64,000 bases of DNA from NCBI GenBank assembly GCA_044358835.1, contig JBIKNF010000008.1, positions 1-64,000 on the forward strand. The letters run 5' to 3'. Numbering within the stretch: the first letter of the stretch is position 1; every line of letters starts with the position of its first letter. The notes under the pieces are model-generated. The model searched no databases. It was not told the origin of the DNA and saw only the letters and a list, made by a program, of their open reading frames with translations. The position numbers were made by a program, and so were the translations under genes. Positions 1 to 8,046 of this stretch are shown piece after piece. The stretch comes from JAJTHC01 sp044358835 (GTDB lineage: Bacteria; Cyanobacteriota; Vampirovibrionia; Vampirovibrionales; JAJTHC01).

Positions 1-260
1 GGATGGAGAGGTTGGGAGAGGAAACCAACGGTTTTCTTTCCCAAGAGAAAAAGTCAGAGACTTTTTCGACCATGGTGGGGTGAGGGTCCTGAGATGCCCG
101 TTATAGCTGGCGTCCCTCCTCCTAACCTCCTCCCTAAGGGAGGAGGGACAAAGCCACTCTTCAAGCTCCACTCGCTCTTGCCGTCCGCAAAATGTCTCGG
201 AAGCCTCGCATTTAGTGCGTTGTCGGCAAGCTTTTTAGCAACCAACTCGTTCCTTCGTTT
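1..260 (-). repeat. Dispersed modular hairpin element, copy 1a (rearranged)
   Basis: This composite copy holds three recognisable modules. Positions 1-75 repeat almost exactly at 348-415 and at about 5721-5790; they end in a 9 bp hairpin (GAAAAAGTC/GACTTTTTC). Positions 126-146 form a hairpin CCTCCTCCCT/AGGGAGGAGG. Positions 177-230 are the short core variant, closed by CTTGCCG (177-183) and CGGCAAG (224-230), and match 17895-17946. Short open frames here have no ribosome site or family resemblance and I treat them as non-coding. Confidence 0.75.
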
Positions 261-289
261 GATACGAGAAAATTAAAACTCGTGGTTCG

Positions 290-590
290 GGACGGGAGGG
301 AGGGGCAAAAACCTTCTTATTCACGAAGTGAATCTTCACCTTTAGGAAGGAGAGGTTGGGAGAGGAAACCAACGGTTTTCTTTCCCAAGAGAAAAAGTCA
401 GAGACTTTTTCGACGGGTGGGGGATTCTTAAGGGGGGCATACTGGGGGGAGGGAGGACGTAACACGTCCCTCCCCCCGCCGCCCCTTAAGCCGCTTTGGG
501 GGTTTGGGGAGTCTTTGGCGGCACAAAGGTCTCCAAGCACCAGCGTTAAATGGCAAGCTAGGAAAGCCAAAACAATAAAATTGTGCAAAA
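290..590 (+). repeat. Dispersed modular hairpin element, copy 1b
   Basis: Contains the accessory module (about 305-418, with a small ATTCAC-GAA-GTGAAT hairpin), then the long G-rich/C-rich hairpin: outer arms CTTAAGGGG (427-435) and CCCCTTAAG (482-490), inner arms GGGGGGAGGG (444-453) and CCCTCCCCCC (468-477). It ends with the conserved segment reading into CACCAGCGTTAAA near 538-550. Other copies carry different arm sequences that still pair. Confidence 0.8.
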
Positions 591-609
591 ACGTTCTTTG
601 AGGTAAGAT
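581..609 (+). promoter_or_regulatory. Candidate promoter for the mlaD-like gene and holA
   Basis: TTGTGC (581-586) and TAAGAT (604-609) are separated by 17 bp. The site lies at the edge of repeat copy 1b, about 30 bp before the GTG start at 641. The -10 is good and the -35 is weak. Confidence 0.4.
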
Positions 610-640
610 AAGAGACAATCACCCACAAGGAGCGTCAGAC

Positions 641-2002
641 GTGTCTTTTTCAAAAAGCAATGCCGTTAAAGTAGGACTCTTCACCTTGCTGAGCTTGGGG
701 GTTTTATTTGGCACCGTGTATTGGCTTAAAAGTCGCGAATTCCAACAAGGCCTCGCCTATAGCGTCTCCTTCCCCGATGTTGACGGCCTGCGTGAAGGGG
801 CGCCCGTGCAATTGATGGGAACCCAAGTCGGTTATGTGGAAAAAATCATCCCGCAATTTGACAAAAACAAGTTTGATGTCGACGTGCAGTTTCGCCTCGC
901 CAGTAAAGACAACCCCATCCCCAAGGCGTCGGTTCTTTCGATTGAGCAATCGGGCTTGATTAGCGAAAAATTGCTAGAAATCACACCGCCTCACCTGCAG
1001 TGGACGGATGTGGAAACGGCGTTTAATGCACCTAAGCATCCCTTGCCGTGGGACTTAGAACTTCGCATGAAAGAAGGCTGGGTGGATATTGGCACGGTTG
1101 AAAAGGTGGAAGCCTTGCAGGCGCCTCCTGAAACGCCGTTGAATAAAAAGAAGTTTTACTTGGGCAAGCGTCTGTTTTTTAGAATTACACGGCCTGGGAT
1201 TTTATTGCCAGATGTGCCGTTTTATTTTATGAAGCCCTCTAAAGAAGGACTTGCCTTACGCATTGATTCCTATGATGCGGAATGGTCGCCACAGTCGTTG
1301 CCTGCTCAAGGGACTTATTTTACGGTGGAAACGCCGTTGCGATTGAAGAAGTTCTTGCAAGCGTCGATTGCTTCGGCTGAAGCCTTGAAAGAAACCAACG
1401 ACAAAATCAATGCGCTTTTAGATGCCAACACCATGATGCACATTCAACAAATTATTGAAAACGTCAAAGTGCTTTCAGGCCAAACCACGGAATTGATTTC
1501 GACCACACAAAGTTTGCTCAAAACGCTGAAGCAAGACATTCACAGCATGGTGCAATCCGTGGCGACGTTGAGTCAGTCGTTAAATCGCTTAATGAATAAC
1601 ATTAACACGTTGGTCAACGACCCGATGTTGAAAGACGATTTTAAGGGACTCATCACCGATCTGCGTCAAACGGTTTTGCAAGCGCAAGCCTTGATTAGCT
1701 CCCCCGAACTGGAACAGACCTTTAAAAAAGCTAATCTCGCGCTTGACAACGTCAATACAGTGGCGACTTTGGCCAAAACCAAGCTTGAAGCTGAAACCTT
1801 AACCACCAAAATGGAAGTCACCTTACGTGAATTGAATACCTTATTAGTCAAGGCGAATAAAGTGACGGATGATGAAACGAACCCCATTACCAAAGAAGTG
1901 CTTCAAAGCGTGGTGAAAGACGCCACCGTAACCTTGAAGAACCTAAAGCAATTTAGTCAAAAATTGCAGGGGCATTTTGTGTTGTGGAAATTGGCGTTTT
2001 AA
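641..2002 (+). CDS. MCE-domain (MlaD family) lipid-transport substrate-binding protein
   Basis: Probable periplasmic lipid-binding subunit of an Mla/MCE-type ABC importer or exporter that moves phospholipids between membranes. The protein (453 aa) has one N-terminal membrane anchor (about residues 11-30), then an MCE domain (about 38-120) with the typical core GLREGAPVQLMGTQVGYVEK. A long helical C-terminal half with heptad-like leucines (about 255-400) would fit the tunnel-forming helices of MCE hexamers. The GTG start has AAGGAG eight bases upstream. holA follows after 2 bases, so the two are surely co-transcribed. No permease or ATPase partner is in the window. The middle part (about 130-250) is not typical and I could not assign it. 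Confidence 0.85.
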   Translation: MSFSKSNAVKVGLFTLLSLGVLFGTVYWLKSREFQQGLAYSVSFPDVDGLREGAPVQLMGTQVGYVEKIIPQFDKNKFDVDVQFRLASKDNPIPKASVLSIEQSGLISEKLLEITPPHLQWTDVETAFNAPKHPLPWDLELRMKEGWVDIGTVEKVEALQAPPETPLNKKKFYLGKRLFFRITRPGILLPDVPFYFMKPSKEGLALRIDSYDAEWSPQSLPAQGTYFTVETPLRLKKFLQASIASAEALKETNDKINALLDANTMMHIQQIIENVKVLSGQTTELISTTQSLLKTLKQDIHSMVQSVATLSQSLNRLMNNINTLVNDPMLKDDFKGLITDLRQTVLQAQALISSPELEQTFKKANLALDNVNTVATLAKTKLEAETLTTKMEVTLRELNTLLVKANKVTDDETNPITKEVLQSVVKDATVTLKNLKQFSQKLQGHFVLWKLAF

Positions 2003-2004
2003 GT

Positions 2005-2973
2005 ATGGCCATTCATGTGTTTTATGGATCGGATGAATACCGCAAGGAACGGGCATTTAGAGCCTTGCGAAAGCAAGTCGTCAATACGGATTTGGGGGCG
2101 CTCACGCATCATGTGTTGGAAGATCCGAGTATGACCCAATTGCTGGAAACGTTGAATACCAGTTACTTTGCCCTAGGGGGGTTGCCTGTGGTGGAAATTC
2201 GCTATTGGCAGGGGTTGTATGACCTTAAAGAAGACGACAAGGCGCGTGTGCCCGAACTGATGGATGCCTTAGACGCTCAGGCGGATCAAAAAGAGCTGGT
2301 GTTTTTGTCGAACAAACTCGATGTTCGCACCAAGCTGGGCAAGTGGCTTAAGACGCATCCTAAAAGCGAGCTTCATGGGTTTGAACCTCCGCCCTTTTGG
2401 GATGTTGAATCGGCGGTGGGGGTGTTGATTGAAGAGTGTCAGCACCTTGACATTCGCTTGAGTCGGCAAGCGGCCCTGTTGCTGGTGGAGTTTATGGGCA
2501 ATGACTTGCGTACGTTAATCAATGAATGTGAAAAGCTTCATGCCTTTACTCTGGCTCAAGTGATTGAAGTCCACCATGTGCGAAGCTTCAGTGTGTTGGA
2601 TGCCCAAACCTTTAGTGTGGTGGACGCTTGGTTGCAACGACGTTTGACGCACCGAAGTATGCATGATTTAAATGCGTTATTGGTGCATGATGCCCCGATT
2701 AAGTTTTTGGCGTTGTTGTCGAGTCGCGTTAATTATTATTATCGGCTCAAGCGTGGGCTTGCGGTGGGGCAGTCTATTGAAACGCTCGCGCAAAGCGAAG
2801 GCAAGAAGACGTTCCCTGTTCAAAAGGATTTAGAGAAGGTACGAGGCTTGACGTTGAATCACCTAGAGGTGTTGAAGCGTCGGTTGCTTGAAGTGGAGTT
2901 TCGTTTAAAGCGCGGAGAAGACAACCCCGTGTTGTTACTGGAACAGTTTATGTTGAGCAATAGTGCTTGTTAG
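2005..2973 (+). CDS. holA: DNA polymerase III subunit delta
   Basis: Clamp-loader delta subunit, which opens the beta sliding clamp during replication. The 322 aa length is normal. The N-terminus AIHVFYGSDEYRKERA matches the opening strand and helix of the family, and the C-terminal part contains the collar-domain style stretch around FLALLSSRVNYYYRLKRG. I chose ATG 2005 rather than an in-frame GTG at 1984, because 1984 overlaps the mlaD-like gene and starts before the conserved N-terminus. It is the second gene of a tight pair with the MCE gene; the functional link is not obvious. Confidence 0.87.
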   Translation: MAIHVFYGSDEYRKERAFRALRKQVVNTDLGALTHHVLEDPSMTQLLETLNTSYFALGGLPVVEIRYWQGLYDLKEDDKARVPELMDALDAQADQKELVFLSNKLDVRTKLGKWLKTHPKSELHGFEPPPFWDVESAVGVLIEECQHLDIRLSRQAALLLVEFMGNDLRTLINECEKLHAFTLAQVIEVHHVRSFSVLDAQTFSVVDAWLQRRLTHRSMHDLNALLVHDAPIKFLALLSSRVNYYYRLKRGLAVGQSIETLAQSEGKKTFPVQKDLEKVRGLTLNHLEVLKRRLLEVEFRLKRGEDNPVLLLEQFMLSNSAC

Positions 2974-3041
2974 ATGATAGTGCGTTAAATAAGCTCCCTT
3001 ACAGTGTCTATACTTTTTCGCAACGATTTTTTTGCTTGGTG

Positions 3042-3356
3042 ATGTATAGTTTTTCTATTTAAACAGTAGCAGTCATGAGAATCTGAGTATTTTGGATGTC
3101 TGGCTCCGTTTTGAGCTGGTCGTCGTCAGAGACCTTTGCTCCGCCAAAGGTCTCCAACACCTCTAAAGGCGGTTCAAGGGGGGACGGGGAAGGACGTATT
3201 GCGTTTCTCCTCCCCTTCGTCCCCCCTTGAAAATCCCCCCTGAATCCCCACCTCCTCGCATCATTCTCGTTGCACGACGTCCGCAAAATCGCTCGGGGAT
3301 TCGCAGTGCGCTCACCCGCTCGGATTTAGTGCTTGGACGCCTGCTGGTGCAACGAG
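3042..3356 (-). repeat. Dispersed modular hairpin element, copy 2
   Basis: Reverse-oriented copy between holA and the orphan at 3484. The core is closed by a perfect 10 bp inverted repeat, CTCGTTGCAC (3266-3275) with GTGCAACGAG (3347-3356). The long hairpin has arms TTCAAGGGGGGACG (3173-3186) and CGTCCCCCCTTGAA (3218-3231). A further hairpin AGACCTTTG/CAAAGGTCT lies at about 3128-3152. The distal end (3042-3065) matches 6015-6041 of copy 3. Confidence 0.85.
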
Positions 3357-3483
3357 TTTATGCATACCGCTTTTTAGGTATACATCACTATATAGCGTTT
3401 TCTTGAACCAGCCCCCTAAAAAAGACACAAAAAAGATCGTGGTTGGGTTTTATGCTAGTGACGTGTAGCAGTAAGGGGACGCC

Positions 3484-4443
3484 ATGAGCCAATTTGCCTT
3501 TCAACCCAATAACGCTGCCCAAACAGCGTGGGCCTACCCCATGACGGGGGGAGGCTTTTCTGCTGAAACGCCCTATTCCTTTAGCACCGCCCCTACGATG
3601 AATATAGACCCTAATGCAAAAGTCTTTACGCAGGTGGACATTAAAGGCTACCGCCCCAAGGATTTTTACGTCAATAAAGTGTGGGCGTGGCTTCAAATTC
3701 AAGCCCAAGGCTTGGCAGATATTCATGCCGTGGATAAGTTTGTTCAACGACAGCTCACCCACGTGCAAAAAACCCCTTATGTGGACGCGTCCAAAACGAC
3801 GGCGGAGTTGTTTGGACTTCGACAACTCGATACCCTGAACAAGCGCACCGATATTGAACGCTTGTTTGTGGATCCTCGCGCCTATGCCGAGCAGGTTAAC
3901 AGTCAGCGTCAGGCCATGAAAGAGGCCTTTAAATCATGGACGAAAACGCCTCAAACGCTGTTTAACGGCACCAAGCAATTCCTGCACGCCAGTTTTACCA
4001 AGCCTTTTACCAACTTATGGGCCGGCCAAGAAGTGGTGAGTTCTGCTTTGAGTGCCTTTGCGTCTATTTTATTTGCGCTAAACATTGGGCAAAAAACCTA
4101 TGCCGCCCATGAAAGTGCGTATAATGAAGGGCAACGCGGGGGCGAATTGGCCCTGACCACCACGGGTGAACTGGTGAAAGAAACCACCAAGGGGGGCTTG
4201 TCGTGGATGGCGGGATCTATAGGGGCAGCCGCCATTGGGCATACCTTAGGCACCCAGATCGGGGCGGTGCAAGACGCGTCTAAATGGGCGCGCTTTAAAA
4301 CCTTGCCCACACGCATTGCCGTGATTTTAGGCGCCGTGCTTACGGGAGCGACCGCTCAAGCGATGTTAGACTGGGTGCTGCCCAGTCGCCCCACAGTTAA
4401 AAAAGTGAGCTTAAATGATCTACAGCAAGAGAGAGGGGCCTAA
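3484..4443 (+). CDS. Orphan hypothetical protein with hydrophobic Gly/Ala-rich C-terminal half
   Basis: I do not recognise this 319 aa protein. The N-terminal third is polar. From about residue 175 it alternates hydrophobic stretches (SALSAFASILFALNIG; AGSIGAAAIGHTLGTQIGAV; RIAVILGAVLTGATAQAMLD) with charged linkers, a pattern of membrane-inserting or membrane-associated helical hairpins. No signal peptide is seen. AAGGGGACGCC supports the ATG. Similar architecture appears in the orphans at 15241, 22640 and 53540, so they may form a lineage-specific group. The last 24 bp overlap the 3' end of the convergent oxidoreductase gene. Confidence 0.7.
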   Translation: MSQFAFQPNNAAQTAWAYPMTGGGFSAETPYSFSTAPTMNIDPNAKVFTQVDIKGYRPKDFYVNKVWAWLQIQAQGLADIHAVDKFVQRQLTHVQKTPYVDASKTTAELFGLRQLDTLNKRTDIERLFVDPRAYAEQVNSQRQAMKEAFKSWTKTPQTLFNGTKQFLHASFTKPFTNLWAGQEVVSSALSAFASILFALNIGQKTYAAHESAYNEGQRGGELALTTTGELVKETTKGGLSWMAGSIGAAAIGHTLGTQIGAVQDASKWARFKTLPTRIAVILGAVLTGATAQAMLDWVLPSRPTVKKVSLNDLQQERGA

Positions 4444-5397
4444 TTGTGCTTGTACCTTTTCAAGCACTTCCACCACGGCCAAGCCATTGCGTTCGTCGGA
4501 TTGGGGTTGCCAGCCTCCTTCTAGCGCGTTGACAAAATGCTGACATTCTAAACGCAACGGCTCTAAGGGCAAGTATTCTACCGCCGTTTCATGCCGATGC
4601 CCTGCTTCATCGAAATGCACTTGCACCAAGCGATTCGCTAAAGGCAAGGTGTCATCTAAAATTAAAGACGCTTGAGTACCCACCACCAGTAATTGCACTT
4701 GCTTTTTCGGGTACACCCAACTGGTTTGCAAGTGCGCGATTACACCGCTTTTAAATTGAAAAGACGCTTGAACGAGATCGATTTTATCATCGACCGCTGA
4801 GGTGTTTTGAGCGGTGACCGCTTTAACGTGTGGCACTTCACCGTTCATTAAGTAGATCAATACGGAAAGATCATGCGGGGCGAGATCCCAAAACACGTTG
4901 CGGTCGTTTCGTCCGTGATTGTAGTTTAAGCGATCACTTTGAATGTAGCGAATGTCTCCTAAAACACCAGAATCCATGACCTGCTTCATGCGATTGATCG
5001 CGGGGTGATACATCAATAAGTGCCCCACCATCAGCGTTTTTTGATGAGCTTGTGCCACTTGCACCAAGTCTTGAGCGTCTTTAAGCGTGGTAGCGAGAGG
5101 CTTTTCTACATACAGGTGCTTGCCCGCTTCTAGCACTTGCTTGCCAAAAGGGTAGTGCGTTAAAGACGGCGTGGCTAGTACCACGGCATCAATGTCAGGG
5201 TTAGCCAGCACGGCATCAAAGGACAGTTCACCTGTAATGTGGGGGTATTCGGCTTGAAAGTGAGCCAGTGCATCAGGGCGGGCGTCACAAATGGTGTGCA
5301 GATGCCCAAGGGCGTTAAAATTTCGGATGAGGTTCTTTCCCCAATAGCCCGCACCCACAACCGCAATATGGATGGAGGAGGGTGGACGAGCAAGCAT
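4420..5397 (-). CDS. Gfo/Idh/MocA family NAD(P)-dependent oxidoreductase
   Basis: Sugar- or cyclitol-type dehydrogenase, probably cytosolic. The N-terminal Rossmann fold has the glycine motif VVGAGYWGKNLIRNF, and the substrate domain carries the family signature EKPLATTLKDAQ and a catalytic-type DLAPHDLSVLIYLM stretch. The 325 aa length is normal. ATG 5397 is preceded by AAAGGAA at proper spacing, so I prefer it over an upstream in-frame ATG at 5439. Homologues often act in nucleotide-sugar or surface-polysaccharide synthesis, but no such neighbours are seen, so the substrate is unknown. It converges on the orphan at 3484 with a 24 bp overlap. Confidence 0.85.
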   Translation of the reverse strand: MLARPPSSIHIAVVGAGYWGKNLIRNFNALGHLHTICDARPDALAHFQAEYPHITGELSFDAVLANPDIDAVVLATPSLTHYPFGKQVLEAGKHLYVEKPLATTLKDAQDLVQVAQAHQKTLMVGHLLMYHPAINRMKQVMDSGVLGDIRYIQSDRLNYNHGRNDRNVFWDLAPHDLSVLIYLMNGEVPHVKAVTAQNTSAVDDKIDLVQASFQFKSGVIAHLQTSWVYPKKQVQLLVVGTQASLILDDTLPLANRLVQVHFDEAGHRHETAVEYLPLEPLRLECQHFVNALEGGWQPQSDERNGLAVVEVLEKVQAQLGPSLLL

Positions 5398-5497
5398 GAA
5401 GCGTTCCTTTAACTGCGTTTGACAACAGGATTTGTGCAAATTTTAGTATACGCGAAACATCAAATAATGTCATACCCCGTCGTTTCTTTGTGGGCTT

Positions 5498-5539
5498 CTT
5501 TTTGCCTTGCCAGGCAAAAAGCCGATCACTTATAGTGAT
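5498..5539. other. Two adjacent perfect stem-loops
   Basis: CTTTTTGCCT (5498-5507), a TGCC loop, then AGGCAAAAAG (5512-5521), followed by ATCACT-TAT-AGTGAT (5525-5539). They lie between the divergent Gfo/Idh gene and repeat copy 3. They could be a leader structure for the leftward gene or an operator; neither is shown. Confidence 0.5.
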
Positions 5540-5569
5540 TTATAACTAAAAAGTGACTCGCCTTAAATG

Positions 5570-6041
5570 GTTGCACCAGCAGGCGTCTAAGCACTAAATC
5601 CGAGCGGGTGAGCGCACTGCGAATCCCCGAGCGATTTTGCGGACGACGTGCATCGAGAATGATGCGAGGAGGTGGGGATAAAAAACCTTCTTATTCACGA
5701 AGTGAATCTACCCCTTTAGGATGGAGAGGTTGGGAGAGGAAACCAACGGTTTTCTTTCCCAAGAGAAAAAGTCTAAGGACTTTTTCGACTAAAGGGGGAG
5801 GATTTTCAAGGAGGGGGAAATGAGGGAGGAGAAACGCAATACGTCCTCCCTTCCCCCTCCTTGAACCGCCTTTGGGGGTTGTGAACAATCTCCCTATTTA
5901 TCAGACAAGCTAACATGTAGACCGCCTATGGCGGTTTGGCGGCGCAAAGACCCCCAAGCACCAGCGTTAAACGGAGCGAGAAACCCCAAAATACAATGAT
6001 TCTCAAGACTACCACCTCTTAAATAGAAAAACTATACAAGG
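5570..6041 (+). repeat. Dispersed modular hairpin element, copy 3 (long form)
   Basis: Longest copy. The core begins at 5570 (GTTGCACCAGCAGGCG). The accessory module follows at about 5681-5790, with hairpins ATTCAC-GAA-GTGAAT and GAAAAAGTC/GACTTTTTC. Then the long hairpin has perfect 15 bp outer arms, TTCAAGGAGGGGGAA (5805-5819) with TTCCCCCTCCTTGAA (5851-5865), and 7 bp inner arms around GAAACGCAATACG. A terminal part of about 110 bp carries an insertion relative to copy 5. The end (TTAAATAGAAAAACTATACA) matches copy 2. Confidence 0.85.
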
Positions 6042-6073
6042 ACCTTTTTCTTCAGCCTGATGCACGAGAACCC

Positions 6074-6111
6074 TTGATAAAAATAATGCTTTCCCCCATA
6101 ATAAGGGGGAA
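6074..6111 (+). promoter_or_regulatory. Promoter with dyad centred on the -10 box (histidine kinase gene)
   Basis: TTGATA (6074-6079) and CATAAT (6097-6102) are 17 bp apart, both 5/6 to consensus. The -10 sits inside a perfect dyad, TTCCCCC (6091-6097) and GGGGGAA (6105-6111), which could be an operator or a very early stem-loop of the transcript. Confidence 0.6.
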
Positions 6112-6138
6112 GTATCTCTAACTGTGTAGAAAGTGCTT

Positions 6139-8046
6139 ATGTCCGACTTGTCGCCTGTTCCCCTTTCTGAAACGACGCGTCACTTGGCGTTATTGCAACG
6201 GCTTAGCCTGGCCGTTAATACCAGCGTCTTGCAAGACGACATTTTTGATGCCATTGGCCTTGTTTTACGAGATTTTTTTGAATTTGACGGGCTAACTTTA
6301 GCGATTCTGGCCCCGAACTTGCAAGGCATCGGGCGTGTGATTCACATTGATCGCGACGGCTTTGCAGACACGCAAAGTGAACATCACCGCTACACAGGCA
6401 CCGATCCTTTGCTCGAACCTGTCTTGAGTTATCGCAACACCCCCTTTTTCTTGACCCCTCAAGAAAATTCGGCCAGCATTTTACTGCCCAACTATCGTTG
6501 CCATGCCTTGGTTTACCCCGTATTTACCAAGCGTCAGCCGGTGGGCATTTTAGTCATGAACCGCCACGAACGCTTTGAAGCCTTTACGGCAGAAGAACTC
6601 GCTTTACTGGAAGTTGGGCTGCCGTTGCTCGCCCTTGCCCTAGAACAAGCCCGTTTGTATAGTGACATGCAAATGTTGATGGGGCGTCAATTTTTGATGA
6701 ATCACTTGAGTGTGAAGATTCGTCAAAGTTTAGAGTTAACGCAGATTTTGAAAACGGCCGCCAATGAAGTGGGGCAAGTCTTGGGCGTGAGCCGTTGTAC
6801 CATTCATGCCTTTCATGCCCCCATTCCCCTTAATCAACCGCTCGATGTTTTAACCGCCCCAGTGCCTGAAACCACGCCGTATCTCTACACACTTGCAGGG
6901 GCAGGGCCGTATCAGGCAAGTCCCCATTACTCGCATCCTTACGGCTTTGAATGGCAGGTTTTAACCCGTCAAGCGTCCGCACAAGAGGTCTTACAAAGTC
7001 AACTCAAGCCCTTTTTCTTTTTTCAAGACGGCAAACCCTTCCAGTCAGGGTGGGTGGCCCCTAAAGCCTTTTATGATGAAAATCAGCTTCAGTCGTTGGC
7101 GGTTGTGCCTATTGTCACCCATCAAGAATGGGTCGGTTCGATTAGCTTACACCAGTGTAACAAGGTACGCGTGTGGCTCAATGAAGACAAAGAAATGCTT
7201 TGCGCCTTAAGTGAACAGTTGGCTTTGGCGATGACCCAAGCCCAGTTGTTCAGTAAAATTAATGCCCAAAAAGACGCCCTTACCCGCACGCTTGATGAAT
7301 TGCAACAAACGCAGATGCACTTGGTGCAATCTGAAAAAATGGCGATGTTGGGTCAGTTCGTGGCAGGCATTGCCCATGAAGTCAATACCCCCTTAGGCAC
7401 GATGTTAGCCAACACCCAAACCCTTGAAAAGGTGTTAGAAAAATTCAATCCCGAAATCCCCCCTGAAGCCAAATACCTTAAAATGGCCCACGACATTTTA
7501 AGCCTTAATCGCTTGGCGGGCGAACGCATTAAAGACACCGTGGTGAATTTGCGTAATTTTGCCCGCTTGGACGAAAGCGAGCTAAAAACTGTCGACATTC
7601 ACGAAGGACTCGAAAGCACCTTGCTGTTAATGAAGCATTCCTTGCAGGATCACTTGGTGATTGAACGGGCTTATGATCGAGAACACGGCTTTTTAAAATG
7701 TTTCCCCGGTTTATTGAACCAAGTCTTTATGAATTTAATGGTCAATGCCACTCATGCCCTTGAAGGGCGAGAAAACCCGATTTTACGCATTGAAACCCAG
7801 TTGGTGCAGGATGTAGCCTTGGGTGATTGCTTGCAAGTTTCTGTGGTGGACAACGGCAAAGGCATTGCCGAAGAACACTTGAGCAAGTTATTTGATCCTG
7901 GGTTTACGACCAAAAGCCGAGGGGTGGGAACGGGGTTGGGCTTGGCGTTGTGTTTCCGTATTGTGGAAAAGCATCGGGGGCGGATTGATGTGCATAGTAG
8001 CGTCAATGTAGGCACCCGCTTTGATGTGATTATTCCTCGTACTTAA
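6139..8046 (+). CDS. GAF-domain sensor histidine kinase
   Basis: Two-component sensor kinase of about 635 aa, likely soluble since no membrane segment is seen. Two GAF-like sensory domains (about residues 20-180 and 195-375) are followed by a short coiled coil and a HisKA domain with the phospho-acceptor histidine in GIAHEVNTPLG near residue 412. The HATPase domain shows the N box (NQVFMNLMVNATHAL), G1 (VVDNGKGI), F box (LFDPGFTTK) and G2 (GTGLGLALC), so it should be active. ATG 6139 is used with AGAAAG upstream; a GTG at 6133 is possible. No response regulator is adjacent; the NarL-type regulator at 16969 is the nearest. Its stop overlaps the glyS stop by 4 bp. Confidence 0.88.
   Translation: MSDLSPVPLSETTRHLALLQRLSLAVNTSVLQDDIFDAIGLVLRDFFEFDGLTLAILAPNLQGIGRVIHIDRDGFADTQSEHHRYTGTDPLLEPVLSYRNTPFFLTPQENSASILLPNYRCHALVYPVFTKRQPVGILVMNRHERFEAFTAEELALLEVGLPLLALALEQARLYSDMQMLMGRQFLMNHLSVKIRQSLELTQILKTAANEVGQVLGVSRCTIHAFHAPIPLNQPLDVLTAPVPETTPYLYTLAGAGPYQASPHYSHPYGFEWQVLTRQASAQEVLQSQLKPFFFFQDGKPFQSGWVAPKAFYDENQLQSLAVVPIVTHQEWVGSISLHQCNKVRVWLNEDKEMLCALSEQLALAMTQAQLFSKINAQKDALTRTLDELQQTQMHLVQSEKMAMLGQFVAGIAHEVNTPLGTMLANTQTLEKVLEKFNPEIPPEAKYLKMAHDILSLNRLAGERIKDTVVNLRNFARLDESELKTVDIHEGLESTLLLMKHSLQDHLVIERAYDREHGFLKCFPGLLNQVFMNLMVNATHALEGRENPILRIETQLVQDVALGDCLQVSVVDNGKGIAEEHLSKLFDPGFTTKSRGVGTGLGLALCFRIVEKHRGRIDVHSSVNVGTRFDVIIPRT

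Noticed and set aside
235..618. Long minus-strand open frame over the repeat copies at the left edge
   Set aside because: It reads through hairpin modules that recur elsewhere in other frames, has no ribosome site and no family resemblance.
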